A stretch of DNA of 64,000 nucleotides from Rhynchopus euleeides (Eukaryota > Euglenozoa > Diplonemea > Diplonemida > Diplonemidae): contig OY723237.1 of NCBI GenBank assembly GCA_963210315.1, positions 1,116,001 through 1,180,000 on the forward strand. Direction: 5' to 3'. Position 1 is the first letter of the stretch; every line of letters begins with the position of its first letter. The position numbers were made by a program, and so were the translations under genes. Below, one piece after another: positions 50,569 through 63,400 of this stretch. The notes under the pieces are model-generated. The model was not told the DNA's origin. It worked only from the letters and a program-made list of their open reading frames with translations, and did not search any database.

Positions 50569-51741
50569 TGTCAGGAGGTACGACGGGAATATGTGATCCG
50601 CTTTATTCAGCACAGACACCGCTGCACGGAGAGGCGCAAACCCCTGCTCCACAGGCGGGGGCCCGCCGGTGAACATCGTGCTAAAGCCGAGATCGCGGCA
50701 GGAGTCCTCCGGCTCGACGTCCGGGGCAGAGGCTAGGTCACCCCCCTCCACGAGAAACCCCGTCACGCTGTCATAGCTCACGGAGGTTAGGAAGACCCGC
50801 GCCGACTGAAGGTATGTGTCGTAGAGTGCTGTCATCTCCTCGCCCCGCAGCGTCAGAAGGGACCTCCGGGAGATGCGCTCCTCCTTCACGACGTAGAGCA
50901 GCTCATGCGCCTCGATAATGTACGCTGCGTCCGAAGGGGCAGGTGGCTTCGGGGCGTGCTGCCCCTCCCCGTCACACAGCGAGGGGTGGCGGCGCAGCGG
51001 GATGTGGAGCCGCTGCGCAGAGCGCGCAGCGGCGGTGGAAAGCAGCTTCCATGACTCACGCTCGCGCCGCAAGATGGTGGTGCGCTTCAGGGAGGCTTGA
51101 GAGTCGAGCACGCCGCGCTCCTCCCTCCCGAGCCACAGGGAGTACACTGCGGCGCGGGAGGCGCGGCAGGCAGCAGCGAGGCAGAGGGTTGCCTGCAGGT
51201 GTTTGGCACGCACAGTCCACCGCTGAATGCTGACGGTGCGGGTGGAGATGGCTGTCATGACAAACCGTTTGATGTTCTTCAGGGCTTCGACGCGTGGGGC
51301 GACCCTGACGCGGATGGCAGGGATGAGGCAGGATATGATGGCGCAGGCGCGTGCCTGGGAGGCAACCCCGCGGGCGTAGGCGGTGCGCCAGCTGCGTTGG
51401 ATGACGCGCACAGCCTTGCGCCGCACGGCTTGTGACTTCCGCTTGTCCTTCGCCCTCTCGGCCTCGTTGATCAGGTTTCGCGAGACCTGCAGCATCTGCA
51501 CCGCCGCCTTTTTATTCGCGCCTGCTAAGGGGGACACAGCAACCAGCTCCTCCGAATCCACAACCCCGACACGCGTGTAGTTCCGCAGCTCCTGCCAGTG
51601 CAATTCGGGACTCTTCTTCGGCTGCGTTGCCTTTTTCCCCCGCCGGGGGCCGGAGCCCGGCGTGCGCGACATATTGCTGGCATTGCTGGAGCGCCGCCGG
51701 TGCTTCCCGGCATCAAAGGCGCCGAGAAGCCCCTGATCCAT
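50491..51741 (-). pseudogene. Truncated IQ-motif gene copy, unit C
   Basis: Identical in plan to 39045-40295: the first 391 codons of the IQ gene are joined to the same 25-codon tail. The joint at 50569 uses the same bases, so the second joint was probably copied from the first and not made anew. Confidence 0.85.
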
Positions 51742-51971
51742 CGCGGCAAACCGCCCCGCCCAGCGGTGCGCTGCGCCCGCCCCAGCGTGCGTGCCTCATG
51801 GGCTGGGGTGTCCCCTGTCCCACACACAGGGCGGCGATTCTGGCAATGTGTGTATCTGCTGGTTGCAAGTTGTTTTTGTGATTGGCATACGGGAGATCCC
51901 CAGTTTGAAGTTTGAGCGAGGCGCAATCGGAGATGCAGCAAGCTGAAAAGGGGCACAAGCGGGTATGGGAG

Positions 51972-52005
51972 GGGGTGGGGTGGGGTGGGGTGGGGTGGGG
52001 TGGGG
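51972..52005 (+). repeat. GGGGT tract, unit C, 6 units
   Basis: Six GGGGT units plus GGGG. Confidence 0.9.
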
Positions 52006-52603
52006 CTTGGGCGAGGGCAGTCAGCAGCACTTTGTTTTAATTATAGAATTTGTCGTCAATAGGAATTTGCAGCCGGTAGCAGTAGTAGGTGATATGCCGC
52101 GTTGGGGCGCGGCACCTGACGTGCGCTGTGCTGTCGGGCTCCGGCTGGACAGCGCTGTCTAGACACAGTGCACGTCTGCTAGAAGAATGAAGGCAATGGC
52201 CAACATAGGAAATCAATATAGGCATCACGCAGGGCAGCAGCAGAGCCAAAGAGAAGGTCCAGCACCCCTCACAACTGTGCCCACCACCAAGGAGGGACAA
52301 ATGCCCTCAGTGAGGCGAAGCACGGCGTTCTGGAATGTTGCGAGACCTTCCTTCGCGGCATAAGCATGTGCCCCCAACGAAGAGAGTGCGATGATGGCTT
52401 TTGTCTGCAGGACGAGTCAACCGCAGATACGAGGTGGTACGGGTTTTCAGTTCTTTCCAGAGGTGGGGGTGGGGTGGGGAGACGGAAGGAGGGAGAGACG
52501 GAACATTATTCCCTGCAAAAAAACCCCCCCCCACAGCCCAGATCCACCCGGTCTCCTTGGATGCCTCTCTCTCTCTCTGCAAAGGCCTGCCATCGGTTCA
52601 TAG

Positions 52604-52697
52604 GGGGCATGGCATTCGCTCTGTGTCAAACTGTGTGAGCTTTGCCTTCCTCTTTTGAGAAGCGGTTCACTGCCCTGCATTTCGGAGCGAAGGCCCC
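52604..52697 (+). mobile_element. Miniature inverted-repeat element, unit C copy of 24533-24626
   Basis: Same element with the CATAG duplication. Confidence 0.8.
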
Positions 52698-53029
52698 CAT
52701 AGACGTGACTTTTGTCCCGCACATCCAAGACGAAAAGGTGGGGGGGGGGGGGGTGGAGAGAGAGAGAGAGAGCTGTGCCTGATGGTAAAAATGAAAAATG
52801 GCACTGGGAGAGGAACGGGAAGAGGCATAGCGAGAGGGTGAGGCGGGATGGGGGTGGGGGTGGGGGTGGATGATAGTCAAAAAAAAGTGAAAAGGGCAAA
52901 AAACAAAACAAAAACGAAGGCCTCACCGCACACATCCACACATACCCCTCTCTCCCTTCCAGCAATTTGCGGGTATCCAATTTTCTTTTCTGGATAGTCG
53001 CAGCGCGGCGATCCCCCCCCCCCCCCCCC

Positions 53030-54374
53030 TAGGGTGGGTATACCCCTGTGAGAAAATGGGTATTTTCAGGACACGCTCTAAACACCTCTCAGCCCCTACC
53101 TGACACACGCACCGACCCCAAAGGGTGCCAGAATGATATCCTGAGGCCACCAACACCATTTGTGGGGCCTTATGGGGTGTTTTTTGGGGTTCCGGAAAAT
53201 TTGCCCACCGGTGGTTCCTGGTGGTACCGTAGGCCCACCTCTGTTTGCTGGACACGCCCTTTTGCTGGCACAATACGGGGTAGGCGTGGTGAAGGGGGTG
53301 TCGGAAATTGCCCGGACACGAGTTTCGACGATTGTGCCCCTGTCCCACTGATTTTTGCGCGAATTACATGCACGTATAGGCGTGCCTTGGCCTGTACAGG
53401 CCTGGATAGGCACAGATTGCCTGTATGGATTGATCTCGATGTGCATATCCCGACAGGTATGGGCCTGTATGGTCTTGTAATCCTGCATGGAGCCCTGCTG
53501 AAAAATCAGATGGCTGTCGGTATTCACAGCCAGTATATTTCTTTCACAGAGCACCCGAAGCTCGTCAATACGATTGCGCTTCAGGGCGCGCCTGTGCCTC
53601 GCCTGATGGGCAATTCGTCCATCACGCCCCTCAACAGAGCCAGGTGTCACAGGAATGACTTCCATCGATTCGGGTGGTTTGCAAAAGCCTCCTCGTCATT
53701 TGCTTCGAATTCAGCAAATTTGTGCATAGTAACTCAGTTCACCTGCTGCGTGTCTGTGCATTCCTGCTGTTGACAGTGCTGCAGTGTGCGCAGCCAGGCA
53801 TTGGTTCCCATGCTGGCAGGCAGGTGTTTGGACTTTGAATTTCGTGAGGGTTTGGAGGCGTGCCTTGAGTCTATCGAAATGATTGCGCCTCAGCTGCTAA
53901 TATCTCACCAGGAGCGCCCAGTTCTTCGCGAAGATGAGTTTCAGAAGTGACTGAGTTCAACTGTGCACAGTGCGGCGCTCAACACAGGCAGCATGTCGTC
54001 ATGGAGAAGAGTGTCGATTGCTATAGAATCTGGCATGCGGGAGTAGCCTCGTTCTACAGTCTGCGCGAGCTGGTTCCCGAGGGTGATATTTTCTTGGTAA
54101 CAGGCTTGTGGGGTGGCACTAGCCATGTGAAGGGGTGTGAGTGAGTGTGCAGTGCCTATCCGGGGGGCACCGTAGGAACCACCGATGGGCAAATTTTTTA
54201 GAATGCCAAAATATCAGCACTGAGGTTGATCTGGTGGTGAAATCTCCACCACAAAACACTTTTGGGACGATCTGGGCACATTGGCACCCTTTACATGGCT
54301 TTCTGAGGTACTTTTTGGTGTTCCCGAAAAATGTTATTTTCTCACGCGTATAGGGGGGGGTATACCCACCCCTA
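53030..54374 (+). mobile_element. TE-2, unit C copy (1,345 bp)
   Basis: Same ends, arms and length as the unit B copy, and again set between C tracts. Confidence 0.78.
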
Positions 54375-55965
54375 CCCCCCCCCCCCCATTTGGCACCGCC
54401 GAACTCACAACAAAAAAAATGACATCGAATCCAAGCCAGGGGGTGGGGTGGGGTGTGTCTGTGTGTGTGCGTGGTCTAATTTTGTCTTCGGGATCCTCAG
54501 GAATCACCCCCTACCCCCTCCCTTCACATCCCCACCACACCCAGCCCTGGGGGTGCGGCGTGGGGGAGAGAGATGGCACGGGGCAGGGGGGGGGGGGGGG
54601 GGGGGTGGTGAGGTCGCAACAGCGAAACCCGCACTGAAGGTGCTGTCGCTGGCGACCTTTCACACCCCCTCTGTTCTCTGGCAAACCCGATAAAAAGTCA
54701 GACTATCTCAGAGGCGGCATGAAGAATGAAGGGTAGGCTTGAAGAAGGCATGAACAGGAAGGAATACTATTCAATACTATTGGTGCCAACTATGGAATAG
54801 TTCAATACGGATTCATCGGGCTTGGGAAGGGGGGGGGGGGTGGCAAAGCGGAAGAGCAGGAAAACGACGGATGTCCTCCCCGAGAAGGGGAGGAGAGACG
54901 TTTGCCCGCCCCCTACAAGGCCCCCACTCCCCCCACTCCCACTCTATTGCCGTGATCCGTGATAGTGATCACACGCCGAATACCCAAGCACCAACCACTC
55001 CACACGGGGTCATCAAGACGATGAGGGAATATCTGTCATGTCAGACGGAGTGTATCTCTGATGTGACGCTGAAAAGTATTTTTCACTACGCCCATCCACA
55101 AAAATTCACTCTCCCTTCATCCGTGATGCGACCCACTCAGCTTTGCGACAACGTGTCGGTGGTGGCAGAGGGGGGGGGCTGTGATGCCAAATGGTGGGGG
55201 GGAAAAGGGCCCGTGGAAAGAGAAAAAAAATGCCGCTGCAGCCCTGCCGCTCTGTCCTCCACTGATTGTGCTTCATCGGGTCTGCACCTCCAAACCCTCC
55301 TGCAGGATGGAGGCGGGGGGGCAGAAGTGAGCGTCATTTTTCTTTGCGCAAAAAAAAGAGGGGGGGTTGTGCGCGGAATTGAATTTGAAAACCAAAAAAA
55401 ACGAAGTAACTTCGTAGTAGATCGGTAGAAATGGAACACTATCGACACATGTCACTCAACACGGGGGAATGGGGAGGGGAGAGGTTGTGGTGAAACGCAC
55501 ACACAAGAGAAAAAAAATAGGGATTTTCGTGGGTTTGGGGAGGGGCCGAATTGCTTTGTACAAAACGGAGCCACAAGCCCTCGTCCCTATTCTTTAGTGC
55601 GGAAATGAAGGGTGGAGAGGATTGATCTGTTCTTGCAAATAGAATGCCCTTCGGGTATTGACACCGGGATGGCAGTTTGCAGACAGCACATAGTTGTAGC
55701 ATTGCTACGACGGTTTTCAGGCATATGGGTGGGGTGGCATGCCACCATACACCTGCCTTTTTGTATCGGCTTTCCCCTTCGGGTCCCCGGGCATCTCCCT
55801 GTCACGGCGGATATGGCGCAGCCAACTCCAGGCATTCCTTTCGGCAACAGGATGAGGACATACAACCTTGTTCGACTCTGCCCGACAAACACCATACAAA
55901 AGTAGAACTATCCCTGGCTGGGGCGGGGAGAGGCAGCCAGATCCGGAAATCAAGTAATACCCTGC

Positions 55966-56073
55966 GGGGGCCTTCGCTACCAGTCACTGCTCGTCACAGC
56001 TCATCAGTCAGTGAGGGGAAGTGGGCTGTGGCTCACTTTTTCTCACTCAGTCACACTTGGTAGCGAAGGCCCC
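55966..56073 (+). mobile_element. Miniature inverted-repeat element, unit C, first of a tandem pair
   Basis: Copy of 27664-27771. Confidence 0.85.
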
Positions 56074-56077
56074 CTGC

Positions 56078-56193
56078 GGGGGGTCGTCGCTACTGGGTGG
56101 TCGTCAGTTCATTTTTGGTACATTTCCGGTTGAGTTGGCTGAAACCTGACGAAGAGTGATGGACAATATAACGATCCACCGCCGAAGACCCCC
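56078..56193 (+). mobile_element. Miniature inverted-repeat element, unit C, second of a tandem pair
   Basis: Copy of 27776-27891. Confidence 0.8.
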
Positions 56194-57412
56194 TGAGGAT
56201 GCATATTGGGAAAGAAGATGCTTTCACTTCCAAGGCACACGATAGACCGGAGAGCGATAGATAGTTGCCTGCGGTGAAGGGCGAAACGGGAAATACGAGA
56301 AAAAGACCCCCCCGCACTCGCTGATTGGACAGCAGGTGCAAGGCGGTTTATCAGGGGAAGCAGTTTACGGGCTGCGACCCTGTATGTCGCCAAACACAGG
56401 GCCCAGAAGTGAGAGACACCGCAGGTCAGAAGCCGTCATGAGATGCAGCGTCACAAGTGGGGTTCATGTGGGTGACACAGATAGGTCAGGCCCACAGCGC
56501 GTCGAGGTTAGCGGAGAGGATGCCTTTGCCAGGGCGCAGAGAGTAACGAGCAGAAGGATGCACGCGCCTCCATCAAACTGCTGAAAACAGGAAACACGGC
56601 GCTGCCAGGCACATCAGCAAACGATCCGAGAAGCCTCGGTCGGCGGAAAAGGAAAACGGGAAGTAGAGTGGGTGGTCGACGGCAAGTGATAGCCGTGTCA
56701 CAAAAAGCAGAGACGCCGAAAGAAAAAAACATAATATATATGTCATCCAGCCGTGGCCAGCCAACGGGCCTGTGAGTCTATAGTTTCTGACACAGGGTAT
56801 TTGTTCGGAGAGCGACACGCCAACACGTGACAGATGGACCCCAGGGGATCCCGAAACCGAGAGGTCCCCGAGGAGAGGGCACAGCCGGAAGGAGGGACAA
56901 GCGGAAAGATGAAGCGGGGCGTCTGGAAAGGGAGGAGGGGCGAAAGGGGGGGTTTGATCGGCGAGAGTGAATGAAAAAGTGAGTCTCCCAGCACCTTCCT
57001 GCAATGTTACGCCTTGTTGTAGTCAGAAAACCAGAAATGTTGTACAGGGCAGGGGAGAAAGGGGGGGGGGGTCGTCGGTCACGACACCACACACAGCGGC
57101 AGCGGGAGTGGGATTTCCTGCATGATCCTGCGTTGGTACCACAGCAAGACGCAGAAGGAAGAGAGTAGTCCCCAGCGAGATGGTACGGGGAACCGGAGTG
57201 ACGAGACAGCGTGAATCATAGAAAAGGGAAAAGGACGGGGGAAGCGGGTGGAGGACACAACGACAAAGTCGTGCGAGTCGTCAGCACGAGGTGACAGCAA
57301 CACAAGGCACGCCGCCAGGAAGGAAAGCACAAAGCTTTCACACAGGTACAGGAGGTGTCAGCGGGAAAACATGGGCTGCACGCAGAGGTGTCCGAAAAGA
57401 ACGACGTCACCG

Positions 57413-60400
57413 CTACGGCGACACACAAGGGAGGCACGGCTTGTCGTAGCACATCATGCGGGTGCACGCCACCTTCCCGTTGTTGCACTTGCAGTCGTTG
57501 CAGTGGTTGCGCTTCTCACCCTTGCCGGTCCAGCCGTCAGCGACAATGGTGCCACACTCCAGCGTGCAGGAAGCAGGGACAGGAACAGGGGCGTCGCACG
57601 GCTTGTCGGAGCACATCATGCGGGTGCACGCCACCAGCCCGTTGTTGCACTTGCAGTCGTTGCAGTGGTTGTTCTTCTCACCCTTGCCGGTCCAGCCGTC
57701 AGCGACAATGGTGCCACACTCCAGCGTGCAGGAAGCAGGGACAGGAACAGGGGCGTCGCACGGCTTGTCGGAGCACATCATGCGGGTGCACGCCACCTTC
57801 CCGTTGTTGCACCTGCAGTCGTTGCAGTGGTTGCGCTTCTCACCCTTGCCGGTCCAGCCGTCAGCGACAATGGTGCCACACTCCAGCGTGCAGGAAGCAG
57901 GGACAGGAACAGGGGCGTCGCACGGCTTGTCGGAGCACATCATGCGGGTGCACGCCACCAGCCCGTTGTTGCACTTGCAGTCGTTGCAGTGGTTGCGCTT
58001 CTCACCCTTGCCGGTCCAGCCGTCAGCGACAATGGTACCGCACTCCAGCGTGCAGGAAGCAGGGACAGGAACAGGGGCGTCGCACGGCTTGTCGGAGCAC
58101 ATCATGCGGGTGCACGCCACCTTCCCGTTGTTGCACTTGCAGTAGTTGCAGTGGTTGCGCTTCTCACCCTTGCCGGTCCAGCCGTCAGCGACAATGGTAC
58201 CGCACTCCAGCGTGCAGGAAGCAGGGACAGGAACAGGGGCGTCACACGGCTTGTCGGAGCACATCATGCGGGTGCACGCCACCTTCCCGTTGTTGCACTT
58301 GCAGTAGTTGCAGTGGTTGCGCTTCTCACCCTTGCCGGTCCAGCCGTCAGCGACAATGGTGCCACACTCCAGCGTGCAGGAAGCAGGGACAGGAACAGGG
58401 GCGTCGCACGGCTTGTCGGAGCACATCATGCGGGTGCACGCCACCAGCCCGTTGTTGCACTTGCAGTCGTTGCAGTGGTTGCGCTTCTCACCCTTGCCGG
58501 TCCAGCCGTCAGCGACAATGGTGCCACACTCCAGCGTGCAGGAAGCAGGGACAGGAACAGGGGCGTCGCACGGCTTGTCGGAGCACATCATGCGGGTGCA
58601 CGCCACCTTCCCGTTGTTGCACTTGCAGTCGTTGCAGTGGTTGCGCTTCTCACCCTTGCCGGTCCAGCCGTCAGCGACAATGGTGCCACACTCCAGCGTG
58701 CAGGAAGCAGGGACAGGAACAGGGGCGTCGCACGGCTTGTCGGAGCACATCATGCGGGTGCACGCCACCAGCCCGTTGTTGCACTTGCAGTCGTTGCAGT
58801 GGTTGCGCTTCTCACCCTTGCCGGTCCAGCCGTCAGCGACAATGGTACCGCACTCCAGCGTGCAGGAAGCAGGGACAGGAACAGGGGTGTCACACGGCTT
58901 GTCGGAGCACATCATGCGGGTGCACGCCACCAGCCCGTTGTTGCACTTGCAGTCGTTGCAGTGGTTGCGCTTCTCACCCTTGCCGGTCCAGCCGTCAGCG
59001 ACAATGGTGCCACACTCCAGCGTGCAGGAAGCAGGGACAGGAACAGGGGCGTCGCACGGCTTGTCGGAGCACATCATGCGGGTGCACGCCACCAGCCCGT
59101 TGTTGCACTTGCAGTCGTTGCAGTGGTTGCGCTTCTCACCCTTGCCGGTCCAGCCGTCAGCGACAATGGTACCGCACTCCAGCGTGCAGGAAGCAGGGAC
59201 AGGAACAGGGGCGTCACACGGCTTGTCGGAGCACATCATGCGGGTGCACGCCACCAGCCCGTTGTTGCACTTGCAGTCGTTGCAGTGGTTGCGCTTCTCA
59301 CCCTTGCCGGTCCAGCCGTCAGCGACAATGGTACCGCACTCCAGCGTGCAGGAAGCAGGGACAGGAACAGGGGCGTCGCACGGCTTGTCGGAGCACATCA
59401 TGCGGGTGCACGCCACCAGCCCGTTGTTGCACTTGCAGTCGTTGCAGTGGTTGTTCTTCTCACCCTTGCCGGTCCAGCCGTCAGCGACAATGGTGCCACA
59501 CTCCAGCGTGCAGGAAGCAGGGACAGGAACAGGGGCGTCGCACGGCTTGTCGGAGCACATCATGCGGGTGCACGCCACCAGCCCGTTGTTGCACTTGCAG
59601 TCGTTGCAGTGGTTGCGCTTCTCACCCTTGCCGGTCCAGCCGTCAGCGACAATGGTACCGCACTCCAGCGTGCAGGAAGCAGGGACAGGAACAGGGGCGT
59701 CGCACGGCTTGTCGGAGCACATCATGCGGGTGCACGCCACCAGCCCGTTGTTGCACTTGCAGTCGTTGCAGTGGTTGCGCTTCTCACCCTTGCCGGTCCA
59801 GCCGTCAGCGACAATGGTACCGCACTCCAGCGTGCAGGAAGCAGGGACAGGAACAGGGGCGTCACACGGCTTGTCGGAGCACATCATGCGGGTGCACGCC
59901 ACCAGCCCGTTGTTGCACTTGCAGTCGTTGCAGTGGTTGCGCTTCTCACCCTTGCCGGTCCAGCCGTCAGCGACAATGGTACCGCACTCCAGCGTGCAGG
60001 AAGCAGGGACAGGAACAGGGGCGTCGCACGGCTTGTCGGAGCACATCATGCGGGTGCACGCCACCAGCCCGTTGTTGCACTTGCAGTCGTTGCAGTGGTT
60101 GTTCTTCTCACCCTTGCCGGTCCAGCCGTCAGCGACAATGGTGCCACACTCCAGCGTGCAGGAAGCAGGGACAGGAACAGGGGCGTCGCACGGCTTGTCG
60201 GAGCACATCATGCGGGTGCACGCCACCAGCCCGTTGTTGCACTTGCAGTCGTTGCAGTGGTTGCGCTTCTCACCCTTGCCGGTCCAGCCGTCAGCGACAA
60301 TGGTACCGCACTCCAGCGTGCAGGAAGCAGGGACAGGAACAGGGGCGTCGCACGGCTTGTCGGAGCACATCATGCGGGTGCACGCCACCAGCCCGTTGTT

Positions 60401-63400
60401 GCACTTGCAGTCGTTGCAGTGGTTGCGCTTCTCACCCTTGCCGGTCCAGCCGTCAGCGACAATGGTACCGCACTCCAGCGTGCAGGAAGCAGGGACAGGA
60501 ACAGGGGCGTCACACGGCTTGTCGGAGCACATCATGCGGGTGCACGTCACCAGCCCGTTGTTGCACTTGCAGTCGTTGCAGTGGTTGCGCTTCTCACCCT
60601 TGCCGGTCCAGCCGTCAGCGACAATGGTACCGCACTCCAGCGTGCAGGAAGCAGGGACAGGAACAGGGGCGTCGCACGGCTTGTCGGAGCACATCATGCG
60701 GGTGCACGCCACCAGCCCGTTGTTGCACTTGCAGTCGTTGCAGTGGTTGCGCTTCTCACCCTTGCCGGTCCAGCCGTCAGCGACAATGGTACCGCACTCC
60801 AGCGTGCAGGAAGCAGGGACAGGAACAGGGGCGTCGCACGGCTTGTCGGAGCACATCATGCGGGTGCACGCCACCAGCCCGTTGTTGCACTTGCAGTCGT
60901 TGCAGTGGTTGCGCTTCTCACCCTTGCCGGTCCAGCCGTCAGCGACAATGGTGCCACACTCCAGCGTGCAGGAAGCAGGGACAGGAACAGGGGCGTCACA
61001 CGGCTTGTCGGAGCACATCATGCGGTTGCACGCCACCTTCCCGTTGTTGCACTTGCAGTCGTTGCAGTGGTTGCGCTTCTCACCCTTGCCGGTCCAGCCG
61101 TCAGCGACAATGGTGCCACACTCCAGCGTGCAGGAAGCAGGGACAGGAACAGGGGCGTCGCACGGCTTGTCGGAGCACATCATGCGGGTGCACGCCACCA
61201 GCCCGTTGTTGCACTTGCAGGCGTTGCAGTGGTTGCGCTTCTCACCCTTGCCGGTCCAGCCGTCCGCGACAATGGTACCGCACTCCAGCGTGCAGGAAGC
61301 AGGGACAGGAACAGGGGCGTCGCACGGCTTGTCGGAGCACATCATGCGGGTGCACGCCACCTTCCCGTTGTTGCAATTGCAGTCGTTGCAGTGGTTGCGC
61401 TTCTCACCCTTGCCGGTCCAGCCGTCAGCGACAATGGTACCGCACTCCAGCGTGCAGGAAGCAGGGACAGGAACAGGGGCGTCACACGGCTTGTCGGAGC
61501 ACATCATGCGGGTGCACGCCACCTTCCCGTTGTTGCACTTGCAGTCGTTGCAGTGGTTGCGCTTCTCACCCTTGCCGGTCCAGCCGTCAGCGACAATGGT
61601 GCCACACTCCAGCGTGCAGGAAGCAGGGACAGGAACAGGGGCGTCGCACGGCTTGTCGGAGCACATCATGCGGGTGCACGCCACCAGCCCGTTGTTGCAC
61701 TTGCAGTCGTTGCAGTGGTTGCGCTTCTCACCCTTGCCGGTCCAGCCGTCAGCGACAATGGTACCGCACTCCAGCGTGCAGGAAGCAGGGACAGGAACAG
61801 GGGCGTCGCACGGCTTGTCGGAGCACATCATGCGGGTGCACGCCACCAGCCCGTTGTTGCACTTGCAGTCGTTGCAGTGGTTGCGCTTCTCACCGTTGCC
61901 GGTCCAGCCGTCAGCGACAATGGTGCCACACTCCAGCGTGCAGGAAGCAGGGACAGGAACAGGGGCGTCGCACGGCTTGTCGGAGCACATCATGCGGGTG
62001 CACGCCACCAGCCCGTTGTTGCACTTGCAGTCGTTGCAGTGGTTGCGCTTCTCACCCTTGCCGGTCCAGCCGTCAGCGACAATGGTACCGCACTCCAGCG
62101 TGCAGGAAGCAGGGACAGGAACAGGGGCGTCGCACGGCTTGTCGGAGCACATCATGCGGGTGCACGCCACCTTCCCGTTGTTGCACTTGCAGTCGTTGCA
62201 GTGGTTGCGCTTCTCACCCTTGCCGGTCCAGCCGTCAGCGACAATGGTACCGCACTCCAGCGTGCAGGAAGCAGGGACAGGAACAGGGGCGTCACACGGC
62301 TTGTCGGAGCACATCATGCGGGTGCACGTCACCAGCCCGTTGTTGCACTTGCAGTCGTTGCAGTGGTTGCGCTTCTCACCCTTGCCGGTCCAGCCGTCAG
62401 CGACAATGGTACCGCACTCCAGCGTGCAGGAAGCAGGGACAGGAACAGGGGCGTCGCACGGCTTGTCGGAGCACATCATGCGGGTGCACGCCACCTTCCC
62501 GTTGTTGCACTTGCAGTAGTTGCAGTGGTTGCGCTTCTCACCCTTGCCGGTCCAGCCGTCAGCGACAATGGTACCGCACTCCAGCGTGCAGGAAGCAGGG
62601 ACAGGAACAGGGGCGTCACACGGCTTGTCGGAGCACATCATGCGGGTGCACGCCACCTTCCCGTTGTTGCACTTGCAGTAGTTGCAGTGGTTGCCCTTCT
62701 CACCCTTGCCGGTCCAGCCGTCAGCGACAATGGTGCCACACTCCAGCGTGCAGGAAGCAGGGACAGGAACAGGGGCGTCGCACGGCTTGTCGGAGCACAT
62801 CATGCGGGTGCACGCCACCAGCCCGTTGTTGCACTTGCAGTCGTTGCAGTGGTTGCGCTTCTCACCCTTGCCGGTCCAGCCGTCAGCGACAATGGTGCCA
62901 CACTCCAGCGTGCAGGAAGCAGGGACAGGAACAGGGGCGTCGCACGGCTTGTCGGAGCACATCATGCGGGTGCACGCCACCAGCCCGTTGTTGCACTTGC
63001 AGTAGTTGCAGTGGTTGCGCTTCTCACCCTTGCCGGTCCAGCCGTCAGCGACAATGGTACCGCACTCCAGCGTGCAGGAAGCAGGGACAGGAACAGGGGC
63101 GTCGCACGGCTTGTCGGAGCACATCATGCGGGTGCACGCCACCAGCCCGTTGTTGCACTTGCAGTCGTTGCAGTGGTTGCGCTTCTCACCCTTGCCGGTC
63201 CAGCCGTCAGCGACAATGGTACCGCACTCCAGCGTGCAGGAAGCAGGGACAGGAACAGGGGCGTCGCACGGCTTGTCGGAGCACATCATGCGGGTGCACG
63301 CCACCAGCCCGTTGTTGCACTTGCAGTCGTTGCAGTGGTTGCGCTTCTCACCCTTGCCGGTCCAGCCGTCAGCGACAATGGTACCGCACTCCAGCGTGCA

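Larger units (their letters stand above)
51742..57412. other. Spacer of unit C
   Basis: Same content as the other spacers; no host gene supported. Confidence 0.5.
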
